A DNA stretch of 64,000 bases, taken from assembly GCF_033439725.1 (NCBI RefSeq), contig NW_026944383.1, positions 3,100,001 through 3,164,000 of the forward strand. The letters are read 5' to 3'. Numbering within the stretch: position 1 is the stretch's first letter; every line of letters begins with the position of its first letter. Shown here one piece after another: positions 1 through 10,696 of this stretch. The notes beneath the pieces were generated by a model. It searched no databases. It saw nothing but the letters and a program-made list of their open reading frames with translations, and was not told the DNA's origin. This stretch comes from Neurospora tetraspora. Lineage: Eukaryota > Ascomycota > Sordariomycetes > Sordariales > Sordariaceae. The position numbers and the translations under genes were made by a program.

Positions 1-1126
1 CCCAAGTTGCCGAGCTTGCGACGTCGATGTACCCGTCGAATTCAAGGATCAGTTGTTCTTTACCGTGAAGCTGGCTGTATCGGACCATGGTGCGCAAGTC
101 GCGGATGGCTAATTCGGAGCGCTTCATCTCCAAAGGCAGCGAAGCACTCTCAGCCGCTTTTTCTAGAACTCCCTCGAAGCGATCCTGTATCTCTATTACA
201 GGGTCGAACTGGATGTGGGTGTTCGTTTTTGTAGAGGTGTCAAGGCAAAATGGCAGATTGAGCCACCTCGCGCCTGGTACACGACAGACCGGTGATAAGG
301 CCGTATAGAGGGATAGCGTTGCCATGTTCTGGACCATTGAAAGGAGGCCGAAGATGAGGTATACGGATACTAGGATGGCGATAGGCTTTTGCGCATATCT
401 GAACGCAAGCCCCACGACTCCCAAAGCCCAAGACAAAGTGTTGAAAACGGCATCCGGTACTGAGTCGAAGAACCGGTCAAAAAATCCCTTTATTTGCGGC
501 GCCTGTTGTCGTTTTGGTGTCCTAGACCTCTTCATTTCTTCGACCCTCTCCTCATTATCCGCATTGACTTCGGTATCTTCACCCGATGAGTGAGAAGCCT
601 CGCGGGAGCCTGTTAACGTCTGGCGGCCGGGACGGTATGCCTGGCGTTGGCGAAGACCAGGCAACGAGGGCGGAAACTGTCGTATTGTCATGGATGACCG
701 TGTACTGGATCGTCTGCTGTCGACAAGTCTGTTATCGACATCGACCATGGGCATGTAAAACTCCTGCGGTGTTGGTTGGATCCGGTGTCTCATGTTTTCG
801 CGAGACGCGTGCCGGACAGATTGTGGTATTGAAGGCCGGAAGGGAGTTCTCATGATGACCTGGTCATCGTCTTCGGCTCTGTGTAGGAAACTTTCGAGAC
901 TCTCGTCCTGTGATCCTCCTATACTGAATGGCTGAGATCCGTCCAGACTGAAGGGCTGGCTCCCGTCTACATGTGAGTGGTCGCTTTGGCTGGATAGGAT
1001 CATATCGTTGCCATCATAATCGTCGGGCATTAATGAGGTGTCGAAACTGTCATTCTCGCCTCCCTCGACCATGCGCCAAGAACTCGAGACATTGGGCGGC
1101 TGCCCTGGTGGTTGACGTCCCGACAT
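1..1126 (-). CDS. Conserved-looking membrane protein, unrecognised, 3' part cut by window edge
   Basis: From the ATG at 1126 an uninterrupted frame of about 375 codons runs off the left end with no stop and no need for an intron. The first 200 residues are low complexity, rich in Ser, Gln, Asp and Pro, with a short duplicated DGSQPFS / GGSQ motif near residues 55-75. Basic and acidic stretches follow. Two hydrophobic segments lie at about residues 228-275 (around ALGVVGLAF and AILVSVYLIFGLL), so it is probably membrane-bound. After them comes a segment with two Cys (SPVCRVPG, LNLPFC) and then a helical region (EIQDRFEGVLEKAAES). I do not recognise the family. The architecture (disordered N-terminus, membrane segment, helical C-terminal part) would suit a nuclear-envelope or ER protein, but that is inference. 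The start is the first ATG in frame; no competing start is seen upstream. Confidence 0.75.
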   Translation of the reverse strand, partial: MSGRQPPGQPPNVSSSWRMVEGGENDSFDTSLMPDDYDGNDMILSSQSDHSHVDGSQPFSLDGSQPFSIGGSQDESLESFLHRAEDDDQVIMRTPFRPSIPQSVRHASRENMRHRIQPTPQEFYMPMVDVDNRLVDSRRSSTRSSMTIRQFPPSLPGLRQRQAYRPGRQTLTGSREASHSSGEDTEVNADNEERVEEMKRSRTPKRQQAPQIKGFFDRFFDSVPDAVFNTLSWALGVVGLAFRYAQKPIAILVSVYLIFGLLSMVQNMATLSLYTALSPVCRVPGARWLNLPFCLDTSTKTNTHIQFDPVIEIQDRFEGVLEKAAESASLPLEMKRSELAIRDLRTMVRYSQLHGKEQLILEFDGYIDVASSATW

Positions 1127-2276
1127 GGTTTAGGTAACTACCATGAGTGAGCCCGTAGGGGAAGCTATGATAAGAGTTGCGAAGTTAAAGTTTTATAGAG
1201 AGGATGGAGCCGCGATAACATGGAGCGTAAAAGTTCAAGGACGTCGGGATCGGTGGTTGATGTTGGTGGACTTAGGCACCAGTGCTTCTCTTATAGGCTT
1301 CAGTCCTGGATTGATTTGATTGTTGACAGCGGGGGAGCTCGGCCAAATCTTAACGGCAACTGATAGCTGGTTCTTTGTTTACCGTGAAGTCGATCCCAGG
1401 CTTCAAGTCGTTGAAAAGCAAGGTGCGCACAGACTAATACCGTGTATTTGAGTCACGACAAGGTACCGATACACGGGTATAAGTGGTGAAAACGGAAGTA
1501 TCAAATGTGTTCCGCGGGTACAGGATGTATAAAAGAATGGGAGAGCCGGGTATGTTCTTTGATAATCCAACAATAGCTTTGAGATATGAGGCTGAGTGAG
1601 ATGTCGTTAAACCAAGCAACTGGAATGCGACGGAAATGGACTAGGTAAGGTTAAACTGTACATGTAGGGTAGGCGGAGGGAGAGAAGGGAGGGAGGGAGG
1701 AGGAGGCAACGTGGGAAGGCAAAGTTAAGGTGGTGTGAGGTACCGATGCACGCTGCTACAGTGCCCGTATGTGCCGCAGCGCATATCCTGTCACAGGACG
1801 GGATGATGCTAAGAAAGAGTTCTGGTGACCTTTCTTTGTATCGTCGACCTCGGTCGGTCACAGAGACCAGCAGGACGGTGACTCGGTGAACTTGGAGTTT
1901 GGTGAGTGACGTCGAGAAGAATCACGACCAGCACCGTCGTGTGAACGTATCTCACCAAGTCACCTTGCCCCGCCCGGCAGACAGGTGCCCGCTGTGTTGA
2001 CGGCAAACGGCCCCGAGCGGGGGTGGAGGCCTGGCCAGTGGTGTCCACACTGGAAGCTCCCACCCAGGCGGGGGCCCCCTTGCAGCGGCAGGGGCATATG
2101 GGACGACGGGAGCCTATCGCTATCGCCAAGACACTGGCTCTCGGACCTCGAAGCGCGACAAAGAAGCCGCCGAGCTTCGATCCTGTCTGGAAAAGTTTCC
2201 CGTTTCCTGTCTGTGATCATACCCAACACCTCAACGACAACCGCACAACCGGACAGTGTGGAGAGGCGACGGGAGG
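1127..2276. other. Intergenic, divergent promoter region
   Basis: This gap lies between the starts of two divergently transcribed genes. A purine-rich run (GGGA/GGA repeats) lies near 1675-1710. Open frames here are short, overlap each other on both strands and show no recognisable domain. No RNA gene was seen. Confidence 0.6.
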
Positions 2277-3770
2277 ATGCTCTCTCAACGGCTTACAAGA
2301 TGGACTTCTCGGGCCCTTTTAACCCGCGTTAGGGTACCGCTCACTCGCCCTGCCATCTCTCAAGTCCAGGTGCGCCATCGGCTGTGCTCCTCTTGCGCCA
2401 GCGCGAACCCCGTCCCCGCGAAGCCAGCCGCGCCCGATCATCGCGATCTCGGAACACAGCAGGAGCTCTTTATGACATCGATCTACAGCCCTGGATCGCC
2501 TATCTTCCTGCCCAATGGCGCCCGCATCTTCAACCGTCTTGTCGAATACCTCCGCAAGCAATACGTTCACTATGGCTTCCAGGAAGTCATTACCCCGACC
2601 ATCTACAAGAAGGCGCTCTGGGCCAAGTCGGGCCATCTCGAGAACTACGCCGACGACATGTTCACCGTCACGAGCACATCCCCCTCGCGCGCCGATGTTA
2701 CCGAGGCCGGCGAGGTCGACGAATACGGACTTAAGCCCATGAACTGCCCCGGCCACTGCCTGATTTTCGCGGCGCAAAAACGAAGCTATCGCGACCTCCC
2801 CATTCGCTACGCCGACTTTAGCCCCCTCCACCGTAACGAGATCTCTGGCGCATTGAGCGGCCTTACCCGTGTTCGCAGATTCCACCAGGACGACGGTCAT
2901 ATATTCTGCCGGCCGAACCAGATTGAGGACGAAATCAGCAAAACCCTCGAGTTCATCCGACGCGTATACAAGGACTTCCGCCTGGGGTCATATCGTTTGA
3001 AGCTTTCCACGAGGCCAGAAAACCATATCGGCAGCCTGGAGGATTGGGAGCATGCGGAAGGCTCCCTCAAGCGAGCGTTGGATAATTCGGGAGAGCCATG
3101 GACCTTGAACGAGGGAGATGGTGCCTTTTACGGGCCCAAGATCGACGTAATCCTCAAGGACTCGGACGGAAAGGAACATCAGACGGCCACAATCCAGCTC
3201 GACTTTCAGCTGCCCAAGCGGTTTGAGCTCGAGTATCAGGCGCCAGCTCCCGAACTGGAGGCCAAGGGCGAGACGACTACGGAACCCGAGCTTCTTGCTG
3301 TCTCCGGACCCGTGAGACCTGTAATGATCCACCGGGCTGTTCTAGGCTCGGCGGAGCGCATGTTCGCTTTGCTGATTGAGCACTATAATGGCAAGTGGCC
3401 ATTCTGGCTGAACCCTAGACAGGGCATTGTCCTCACAGTAAACGACAGTGAGCCGGTGTTGCAGTTCGCGCGCAAGACGCAAAAGGTACTGCTGGGTACA
3501 GACTCTGCAGATGTTCACGTATCTCCATCGGGCCTTGCTGTCGACCTCGATGATAGTGCGCGCAGTCTGTCGCTCAAGATTCGCGAGGCCAAGACCAAGG
3601 GTTATGGCATGATCATCGTGGTTGGCCCCAAAGATATTGCCAATGGCACTGTCACGGTTGATGCTACCGGAGGTCTTCAGACAGGCGACAAGCCGGCGCA
3701 GAAGAACCTTGTTATGTCGCCCGAGGAGCTGCTGCAATTCATGAAGACCAAGGTAGATGCATACGAATGA
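2277..3770 (+). CDS. Threonyl-tRNA synthetase, mitochondrial
   Basis: A single-exon gene of 497 codons. It charges mitochondrial tRNA-Thr. The protein opens with an Arg-rich presequence lacking acidic residues (MLSQRLTRWTSRALLTRVR), consistent with mitochondrial import. The class II catalytic core follows. It includes MNCPGHCLIF near residue 155, motif 2 as RVRRFHQDDGHIF near residue 198, and motif 3 within LGSAERMFALLIEHY near residue 356. The C-terminal anticodon-binding domain starts about residue 385. There is no TGS or editing domain at the N-terminus, which is typical of yeast Mst1-type mitochondrial enzymes as opposed to the larger cytosolic ThrRS. The frame stays open upstream of 2277 but has no ATG there, so 2277 is chosen. 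The Maf-type gene follows about 430 bp downstream on the same strand. Confidence 0.93.
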   Translation: MLSQRLTRWTSRALLTRVRVPLTRPAISQVQVRHRLCSSCASANPVPAKPAAPDHRDLGTQQELFMTSIYSPGSPIFLPNGARIFNRLVEYLRKQYVHYGFQEVITPTIYKKALWAKSGHLENYADDMFTVTSTSPSRADVTEAGEVDEYGLKPMNCPGHCLIFAAQKRSYRDLPIRYADFSPLHRNEISGALSGLTRVRRFHQDDGHIFCRPNQIEDEISKTLEFIRRVYKDFRLGSYRLKLSTRPENHIGSLEDWEHAEGSLKRALDNSGEPWTLNEGDGAFYGPKIDVILKDSDGKEHQTATIQLDFQLPKRFELEYQAPAPELEAKGETTTEPELLAVSGPVRPVMIHRAVLGSAERMFALLIEHYNGKWPFWLNPRQGIVLTVNDSEPVLQFARKTQKVLLGTDSADVHVSPSGLAVDLDDSARSLSLKIREAKTKGYGMIIVVGPKDIANGTVTVDATGGLQTGDKPAQKNLVMSPEELLQFMKTKVDAYE

Positions 3771-4197
3771 ACGATATCCTGCCGTTCTGCGTAAGCTCAC
3801 ACTTTGTCTCCCCGTCGCACGAGGTTTCTCACTTTGTCTTTTGGTGTTGCCAGTCATGCGATCCGTCCAATCCCCAAATTGTGACTTGCTTGTTTGCTTT
3901 GTAGTGGTGAGACAAGGCTGATCACAGCACGTTGAGCAAGTGCCGGCGATGACGCAGTGCCGCTGCTGCATGGGATGAAAGTAAAGTGGGGCCACCATTC
4001 CAGCGCGCGATCGTCATCTCCCCTGTCGTGGGGCCACTTCCAGAGCTTCGGTTGACAGATCGCCGGGCACCTTCCAGTTCATCAGCACTCGAATCAGCGC
4101 CACGGAAGTTGGAACAGCCCTGAGCCCCTCCCCCACCGGCACCGACGGGAGCTCTCCACCGCTACCACCATTCCCGTTCCATCCCCTATCCCATCAT
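3771..4197. other. Intergenic, between two plus-strand genes
   Basis: This is the ThrRS 3' flank and the Maf 5' flank. Nothing recognisable was found. Confidence 0.5.
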
Positions 4198-5207
4198 ATG
4201 CTGAGACGCGGGCTACAACTTTTAGCAAAACATCGTCCCAGTCGATTCCCTATAACCCGACAGATCATACCAGCCATGGATCCTACCGCTCCTGAACCCG
4301 AGAACCCACCGGCTTACATCGCCGCAGCCCGCCGGCATGGGATACCGCTTCGCCAGAGTGCCCCCATCAGACGGGGCCCTATGCCCCTTCAGCTTCCCAT
4401 CCTTGAGCATCTACGAACCAAGAGGGTGATTCTGGCGTCGGCATCGCCCCGGCGGAAAGCGCTCCTCAACCAGGTAAGTCATCATCCTCACGCCACGGTC
4501 CAGTCGGGTCTAACAAATTCATCAAACAGCTTGGCCTGAACGACGTCGAAATTTTCCCATCAGACAAGCCCGAAGACGTCGAAAAGGCCAAGATTACTCC
4601 CGAAGAATATGTCGCCGAGACCGCCCGCCGCAAGATCCTGCACGTATACGAGCAGGCCCTCATGCAGCAAGAAGAGGACGAAAAGAACAAGAACGTAGAG
4701 AAGCCCGACGATCCAGCCCTCGTTATCTCCGCCGACACCATCATCGCTACACGCTCCGGTCGGATTCTCGAGAAGCCGCGCGACGAGCAGGACCATATCC
4801 GCATGCTAAAGCACCTTCGTGACACGCGCATACATCGTGTGTTGACGGCTGTATGCGTGCTCGCCCCCAAGGACAACGCAGCCCACCCCGGGTATGAGCT
4901 GGAGACTCACGTGGAGGCCACCGAGGTCTACTTTGCGCAGGCCAGGGACGGACTGCCCGATGACGTAATTGAGGCCTACGTCAAGACGCGCGAGGGTGCG
5001 GATAAGGCTGGCGGTTATGCAATCCAGGGTGTCGCAGGGATGGTGCTGGTTGACAAGATTGAGGGCAGCGTGGACAATGTTATTGGGTTGCCGGTTAGAA
5101 AAACCTTGCAGTTGGCCGAGAAGGTGATCTTCAAGCAGGGTATGGAGGAGGACGATATTGGCAGCGATGAGGAGGACGAGGAGGACGAGGAGCAGTATCA
5201 TGACTGA
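4198..5207 (+). CDS. Maf/Ham1-fold nucleoside triphosphate pyrophosphatase (septum formation protein Maf homologue)
   Basis: Two exons, 4198-4473 and 4530-5207, are joined by a 56-bp phase-0 intron with GTAAGT donor, TCTAAC branch point and CAG acceptor. The product is 317 aa. Maf proteins hydrolyse non-canonical or modified NTPs (dTTP/UTP-type and methylated nucleotides) to monophosphates. The signature VILASASPRRKALLNQ lies at residues 77-92. The catalytic-Asp region SADTIIATRSGRILEKP and the late motif DKAGGYAIQG are also present. The last 20 residues are almost entirely acidic (GSDEEDEEDEEQ). Two in-frame starts exist. The first ATG (4198) adds a 26-residue Arg-rich extension, and the second (4276) sits in a better initiation context (CAGCCATGG). 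The longer form could be targeted to mitochondria. The start therefore remains uncertain. Confidence 0.9.
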
Positions 5208-5452
5208 GAGGAGGCACCGTCTGGTTAAACTCCATCGATGTCAGCACAGGGACAGGAGCCCTTTCGACGGTAGCTTTCCTAACTAATGGACCGGGGATGA
5301 TGGAACAAAGGGCCAGGCGCCCATGCAGAGCCTAGAACGTCAACAAACGATAGACAAAATAATTATGGCAGAGAAATGCCCTTTTAGCAAGAAGTCGGCA
5401 AAGTGAAGGTCAGTTTCATGGCGTCTGCTGGCTAATACATGAAATCACAAAT

Positions 5453-6699
5453 CTACAACCTTGAGCCCCTCTCCTTCTCAAGATACCCCTTAATACCTTC
5501 AACCACACCCTCCGCCACACCCCAAGACAACTCATACCCTCTCCCACCCAACCCATACGCATGCATCACGAACCCAGCCCCATCCACCGCCTCCCCCTCC
5601 AGCCTCAGTCCCCCCTTCCTCGTCGGCCTCCTCCCCACGATATCCCTCACCGGCGTCAACCGCGTCTTCCCCTCCGCCAATATCTTCGGATACGTCCCCT
5701 CAAACGCCCTCAACAACCTCTCTCTCACCTTCAGATCCGGCTTCGGATCCCAATTGTCCGGCTCCTTCGTCCCGCCAATAATTGTGCCGGATAACCCCCT
5801 CGGCACACAGAACGTCCAGCTCCCATCCGCATTCTGTCTCGTCACCGTCGCATCGCACGGCTCTTGCACCAAACACGTCTGGCCCCTGGTGGGGAAAACC
5901 AGCTCATCATCGCCCAAACCGATGCCGGTGGCGTTCACAACCGCGTCCGCTTGGGGGATTGTGGCTCCGAATTCTTGGACGGAGTCTGAGAAGAGCTGGA
6001 ATACTTCCCCAACGGAACGCACTTCCCGCTTGAACACTTTTCCTCCGCGCGCGATGATCTGCCCCAAAAGGAACAAGCAGTATTGCATCGGGTTGACGCA
6101 CCAGGTGTCGTACTCACATCCCCATTTTACTTTCTCGTCGGGAAACTCGTGAGACTCCAGAACGCGGAAGGGTCCCGGCAGGCCTAGCTCTTGTGACGCG
6201 GCCCGTTGGGGGGTGAGGGAGGTGTATTCCGGTCCGGGGGACTCGAGGTATTCGATTCCGCGGAGGAAGGTGATGCCTGCTTGTTGATCTTGGCCTTGGC
6301 CCTGGAGGAGTTTCAGGCGGTGGAAGGTGGATAAAGACAAAGCGTGTTCGCGGGCGCGGAGGGCGTGTTCGGCTTGTTGGGTTGGAGTCAAAGGGGGTGA
6401 GGAGGAGGAAGAGGGGGAAGGGGAAGGGAAGGGGGGCACCCAGCGGTTGTGGGCGCCGCCCCAGGGGGAGGTGAAGTTGATTTGGGCACGGGGGTCGATG
6501 GACTCGAACGGGGCGGGAAGGTCTTTGGCGAGGATGGTGGTGGTGTAGTTGGCTTCGAGGAGGGCAAGGGCGGAGGAGAGGCCGATTACGCCGGCGCTGT
6601 GTGGTCATGTTAGATAATTTGAGACATTGAAATTGTTAGTTGCTATGTCTGGCCGAATACTAACCCGATAACAACGACGTGTCCCTTGGATTTGGACAT
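5453..6699 (-). CDS. D-amino-acid oxidase, FAD-dependent, peroxisomal
   Basis: Exon 1 is 6699-6665 and exon 2 is 6596-5453. The 68-bp intron has donor GTTAGT, a CTAAC branch and CACAG acceptor, and it splits a Gly codon inside the FAD-binding Rossmann motif. The joined N-terminus reads HVVVIGAGVIGLSSALALLE, the dinucleotide-binding signature of the DAO family. The product is 392 aa, slightly above the usual 340-370 because of a Ser/Pro-rich insertion (PFPSPSPSSSSS). Family features include IGLGDDELVFPTRGQ, DGSWTFCVPR..GTIIGGT and the C-terminal HAYGLGGRGYELSWG. The enzyme oxidises D-amino acids to 2-oxo acids with release of ammonia and hydrogen peroxide. The protein ends in SRL, a canonical type-1 peroxisomal targeting signal. 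It converges with the Maf-type gene, 245 bp away. Confidence 0.93.
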
Positions 6700-7711
6700 G
6701 TTGATGCTGTTGGTTTCTTGTGGATTCGTGGTGTAGTACACTGCTGATTTTCTGTGAACGAAACTCCTAATGAGGGGCGACGAGGTTCGAGTGGAAGAAG
6801 GTCTGAGGAAGAGTGTCGTGGTGGTTGGAAACCTCAAATGCATCAGTTGCCTGACTGATTCACACGACGCGATGCTTGAATCTTGTGTAAGTCGAAAAGG
6901 TCTTGTCAATATCTCAATCGCAAGACCTCATAGGTCCTTATATACTATTCAGTTTCGTTGATATCAACACAAGGCTCCGTCTTCGCAATCCTCGGCGGCG
7001 CTGGTCAACGGGGTCGCACAAGGCACGATAACCCACACACATACATGCAGGGCACAATCAGAATCAGGCACACGATTGCCAAGAGGAGTTAAGAAACCAT
7101 GGAAAAGGCTTTAGGCGGACTCGGAAAGCATTCCTGAAACGGAAGAAATGCGGCGCGGCCAGCACCCGGCTTTAGTGTAATGGGTCTGAAGGATAGTGTG
7201 CTGCTGGTGGTGAGTGGTTGCAGCCTGACGGAGAAAGTCCCGTCTGAGAGCGCGGGGGAGAGCGGGGAGAGCGGGGATGGGTGGTTGCCCGGTTCCGGCT
7301 CGGAGACCGCCCGTAATTCCCCACTTTGGACCCGAGCTCCACCCGGGTACTGCCGGCTGCCCGGAAGTTGACCCCGGAGGTGACCGGGGTTGGTTTGGCA
7401 TATCTTGAGCTCGCAATAAACAAAAGTCTGGAGGATGGCAGCTTAATCCCTGTTTTCCGGAATGGCAAGACAGGATGACACAATACTTCAGCATTGTACG
7501 TCGTCTCGGACACTCAGGCGTCCGTCTGCAACTATAGTAGTGAAACGACGGCTAACCGTAGTAACACGTTTCGTAACGAAGAGGTTCTGTTGTTCTTTTC
7601 CTCTTTGCTCTAAAACCGTTGCAAACTCTGATTTCTCTCTTCACCAAATCTCCTCTCACGTGCAAACCTTCAAACGGTTCGCGTCGGGCATCCACCACAT
7701 ACAATCTAGTG

Positions 7712-7915
7712 CTGGTTTGTTTGTTAGCTTGGTACCTACGTACTCCTAATATACTGGACGAGATCTCTTCCGAATTGTCCTAAACCTTTTAAGGACTAAA
7801 TGAAAGGCATCAATAAGATTCAATACGGTATATTTTATTTTGGAAAAGGCATACTCACAGCATGAAAACGCCTAGGGAAGTTGACCCGAGGTCTCGAGCT
7901 AACAAACAAACCAGT
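7712..7915. repeat. 18-bp inverted repeat pair
   Basis: CTGGTTTGTTTGTTAGCT at 7712-7729 reappears as its exact reverse complement at 7898-7915. About 170 bp separate the arms. No flanking target duplication was found. Confidence 0.6.
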
Positions 7916-8200
7916 ATTGGACTGTAGAAAACATCACCTCTGTCAGCAACGCCCATCAGCAGCCACCAAGCAGCAAGCAGTCCCAAGCAAACAGCCAACA
8001 ACACCACTTTGAGCCCAACAGAGAGTAACATATTTTTGGAATGTCGCACCGAAGATCTTGCATCCATGTAAGTGTCAAGTCCTGTCTTAAGACCGTACAC
8101 CATGCCATGCCATGCCATGCTGAGTGGATCTGTGTTCGAGAATCACCAAACGAGGCCGCGGAGATAAAGAATGGATGGCCAAGATATGTATAGAAGCATG

Positions 8201-8260
8201 TTCTTCTTCTTCTTCTTCTTCTTCTTCTTCTTCTTCTTCTTCTTCTTCTTCTTCTTCTTC
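8201..8260. repeat. Perfect TTC microsatellite, 20 units
   Basis: Sixty bases of uninterrupted TTC on the plus strand (GAA on the minus strand) lie outside any recognised gene. Homopolymer frames of Phe, Ser or Glu/Lys across it are artefacts of the repeat. Confidence 0.97.
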
Positions 8261-10696
8261 CCCGGTGAAATGGCTTTTAAGCCATCGATGCAAACAAATA
8301 GGTCTGTAACAACAGTAACCGCAACCCATGAAGAAGTTGTGCCTGATGCCCACGCACGGCATCGCGAGACTAAATGTAACGATATCCGGGAGTCTCCCGT
8401 GCCGGTACCATAATAGAAACGTCGAGCTTGCCGCACTGACTTTTGCGGAGGAAGAGAGGGCGTGGAGATATGTATGTGGAAGGAAAAGAAGCATTAACAA
8501 CCGGTCCTAGCTTGTAAGCGATGTTCGTTCCTGGTATAGAGCGACGCATCTTGTCTATCTCCGTGCATCTCCGTATCGGTGATGGACAACCATATCCAGG
8601 CCGGGAATTGATCAAGCCGCGCACGGAGCTCGTAGTATACAGACACCTGGGAATAGTTTTCGAGCTATCTATATCAGAATCAGGGAAACATAGTCGAAGG
8701 TTTGGAGGAGGTCCGTCTCAGCTTTGAATTCAACCCAGGCAGAAAAAAATAATGATGGGGTTCCCTGTGAGGAATATCGGCTTATCGAGCTCACAGCCGA
8801 TATGTAAACGCTCATTATCCCACGAAACAAATATTCCTTGATGCGTACAACGCCGTTCGGAAATGAAGACGTCTTTATAGCCGTACCCATTCGACAGTGA
8901 CAACGGGGTGATTCCGTTCCTGGCGGCAAAGGCGGCCACCTGAGGCGACCTTGTCGACGCGGCGGCCGTTCCTGATAACCACCACCCTTTAGTATATCAG
9001 TTATAGGTAGCACGAGGAGCAAGATTGCGCTTCGACGACCCTATCGGCAGCAGATAAGCCCTGATCGCAATCAGACAGCCGCCACATGGTGTCGGCGATA
9101 GCTGCTGAATGGCGCTGAGGAGCTCTTGTGGCGGAGATAGTGAAATTTGACTTTCTTGAACAGCAACCCGAGTGACATCGCGATCTGTTGGGATTACATA
9201 CCCTCTCGGGACGGGACCAAGTGGTATGATATGTTGACACACTTGCATCCGCTGTCAGGGCCCGGACCTGGTCTTCATTATCTTCATCATCTAAACTGTA
9301 GATGAAGACACCCTCAGTATCTGCCGCATCTTCAAAGCATGACACTATCACAGCAATCAATGACTGCCAGATGTAGTAAATGCCAAGACTGCCAAATCCA
9401 AAGACTCATTCATAATGACGGGAGGGAATGCAACTGCGTGCACGCAAGAGCGGGAGTGAAGAAAGGCCCAAACTTTCTTGACGGCATCGAAGAAGGCTGC
9501 CGAGATGGAAACGACTTCCGCCAGCCAGAGGACAATACAATTCGTCTTGTGAGATGTGAGAAACAATGTGCTAGGATGAACGACTCCATGATGTGTGGTA
9601 TCGCTCCAGCGCTGCTCGATGCGACTTTGACAAAGGGCGTCTAGATGCAGCGTGATCCGGCCGCTGATTGGCCACTCATCCCCAAGTCCGTCTCATCGGA
9701 GCCAGGGGTCCAAGAGGGTCTCACCATCCCAGGCACTTCCCAGAACGGGTCAGAACCGACCCTAGCAGCTATTTTGGGCGGCTATTCCTTCTGCATCTCT
9801 ATCGTCTTTTTCACCTACTTTCCCGCCGTACAGCTGCTTCCGACCACTCACAGCTCTCCTTCTGTATCTGCCCACCCAACGAAGTGGAAGTTCAACAACC
9901 ACTCCCGCCACCAGTCTCTTCTCAGTCCACGGTGCCCCGTCCATGTCCCCCTCGTTGCCCACAATGAAGCCGGGAACCAAGCGCTTAGAAAACATGGCGA
10001 TTGGAAGGATCTCACGCAGATTAACCTGCACTCGGAAAGGATGGGGCCAGCCAGGGCGCACCACACAGCAATGGAGGGCTGCACCTCCACGGCGCTGCTC
10101 TTCTTCCTCCACTCTGATCAGATCAGTAACTTTTTTCTTGGGTAGCATCGGTCTTTATGCCAGCCTATGAGCCCTGGTTCGTTCGTTAGTTTTGGTTTTT
10201 GCCCGGGCGTAAGAAAGTTGGGAGCGAGAAGCGGGAAGGGCACTGTGTAAGGCGTATGAATGCGGACACCCACGGCAGGGCAAGACCACATGGTCAAACA
10301 AATATGTATCGAGGGGGCCCAGTCCTCCTGTGCCCGGTGACAAGATCTTCTCGTCTTGTTCCGACGGATTGGTTCTTCTATCGACCTTATTCCCGCCTCG
10401 ACGGTCCTGTCCCCCCTGGTTGTCCTCGCTGCTCTCTGCTCCCGGGAGCCGTTGATGCCATCGTCCGGTTGTCTGTTGACAGATCCGTGGGGTTAAGTTC
10501 TTCTTTTTATTTGATCTGTGATCATGTCTCGGTAGCAGGTCGACTGCCATTTTCTTGTGATACCCCTATTGACCTTTCGTTGGTCGGTCATCGAGTTCAA
10601 CGAAGACGAGGAGGAAAGAAGATCGACGACTCCTACGAATAACGACCATTACGCCGGGAATAACTTCGTTGGATCATTCGTACCATATTATCAGAT

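Larger units (their letters stand above)
6700..10696. other. Gene-poor stretch of 4 kb with microsatellite and inverted repeat
   Basis: This interval separates divergently transcribed genes. It contains a perfect TTC repeat, a short inverted repeat pair and several short frames, none with a recognised domain. A minus-strand frame at 7855-8118 is hydrophobic and ends at a good splice donor (see findings), so an unrecognised gene is possible. No tRNA or 5S rRNA was recognised. Confidence 0.5.

Noticed and set aside
8171-8413. Frames with long Phe, Ser or Glu/Lys runs.
   Set aside because: They are translations of the TTC microsatellite.
9645-10145. A 166-codon plus-strand frame before the tail-anchored protein gene.
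   Set aside because: It has no domain, its composition is random-looking and no splice signals link it to the gene downstream.
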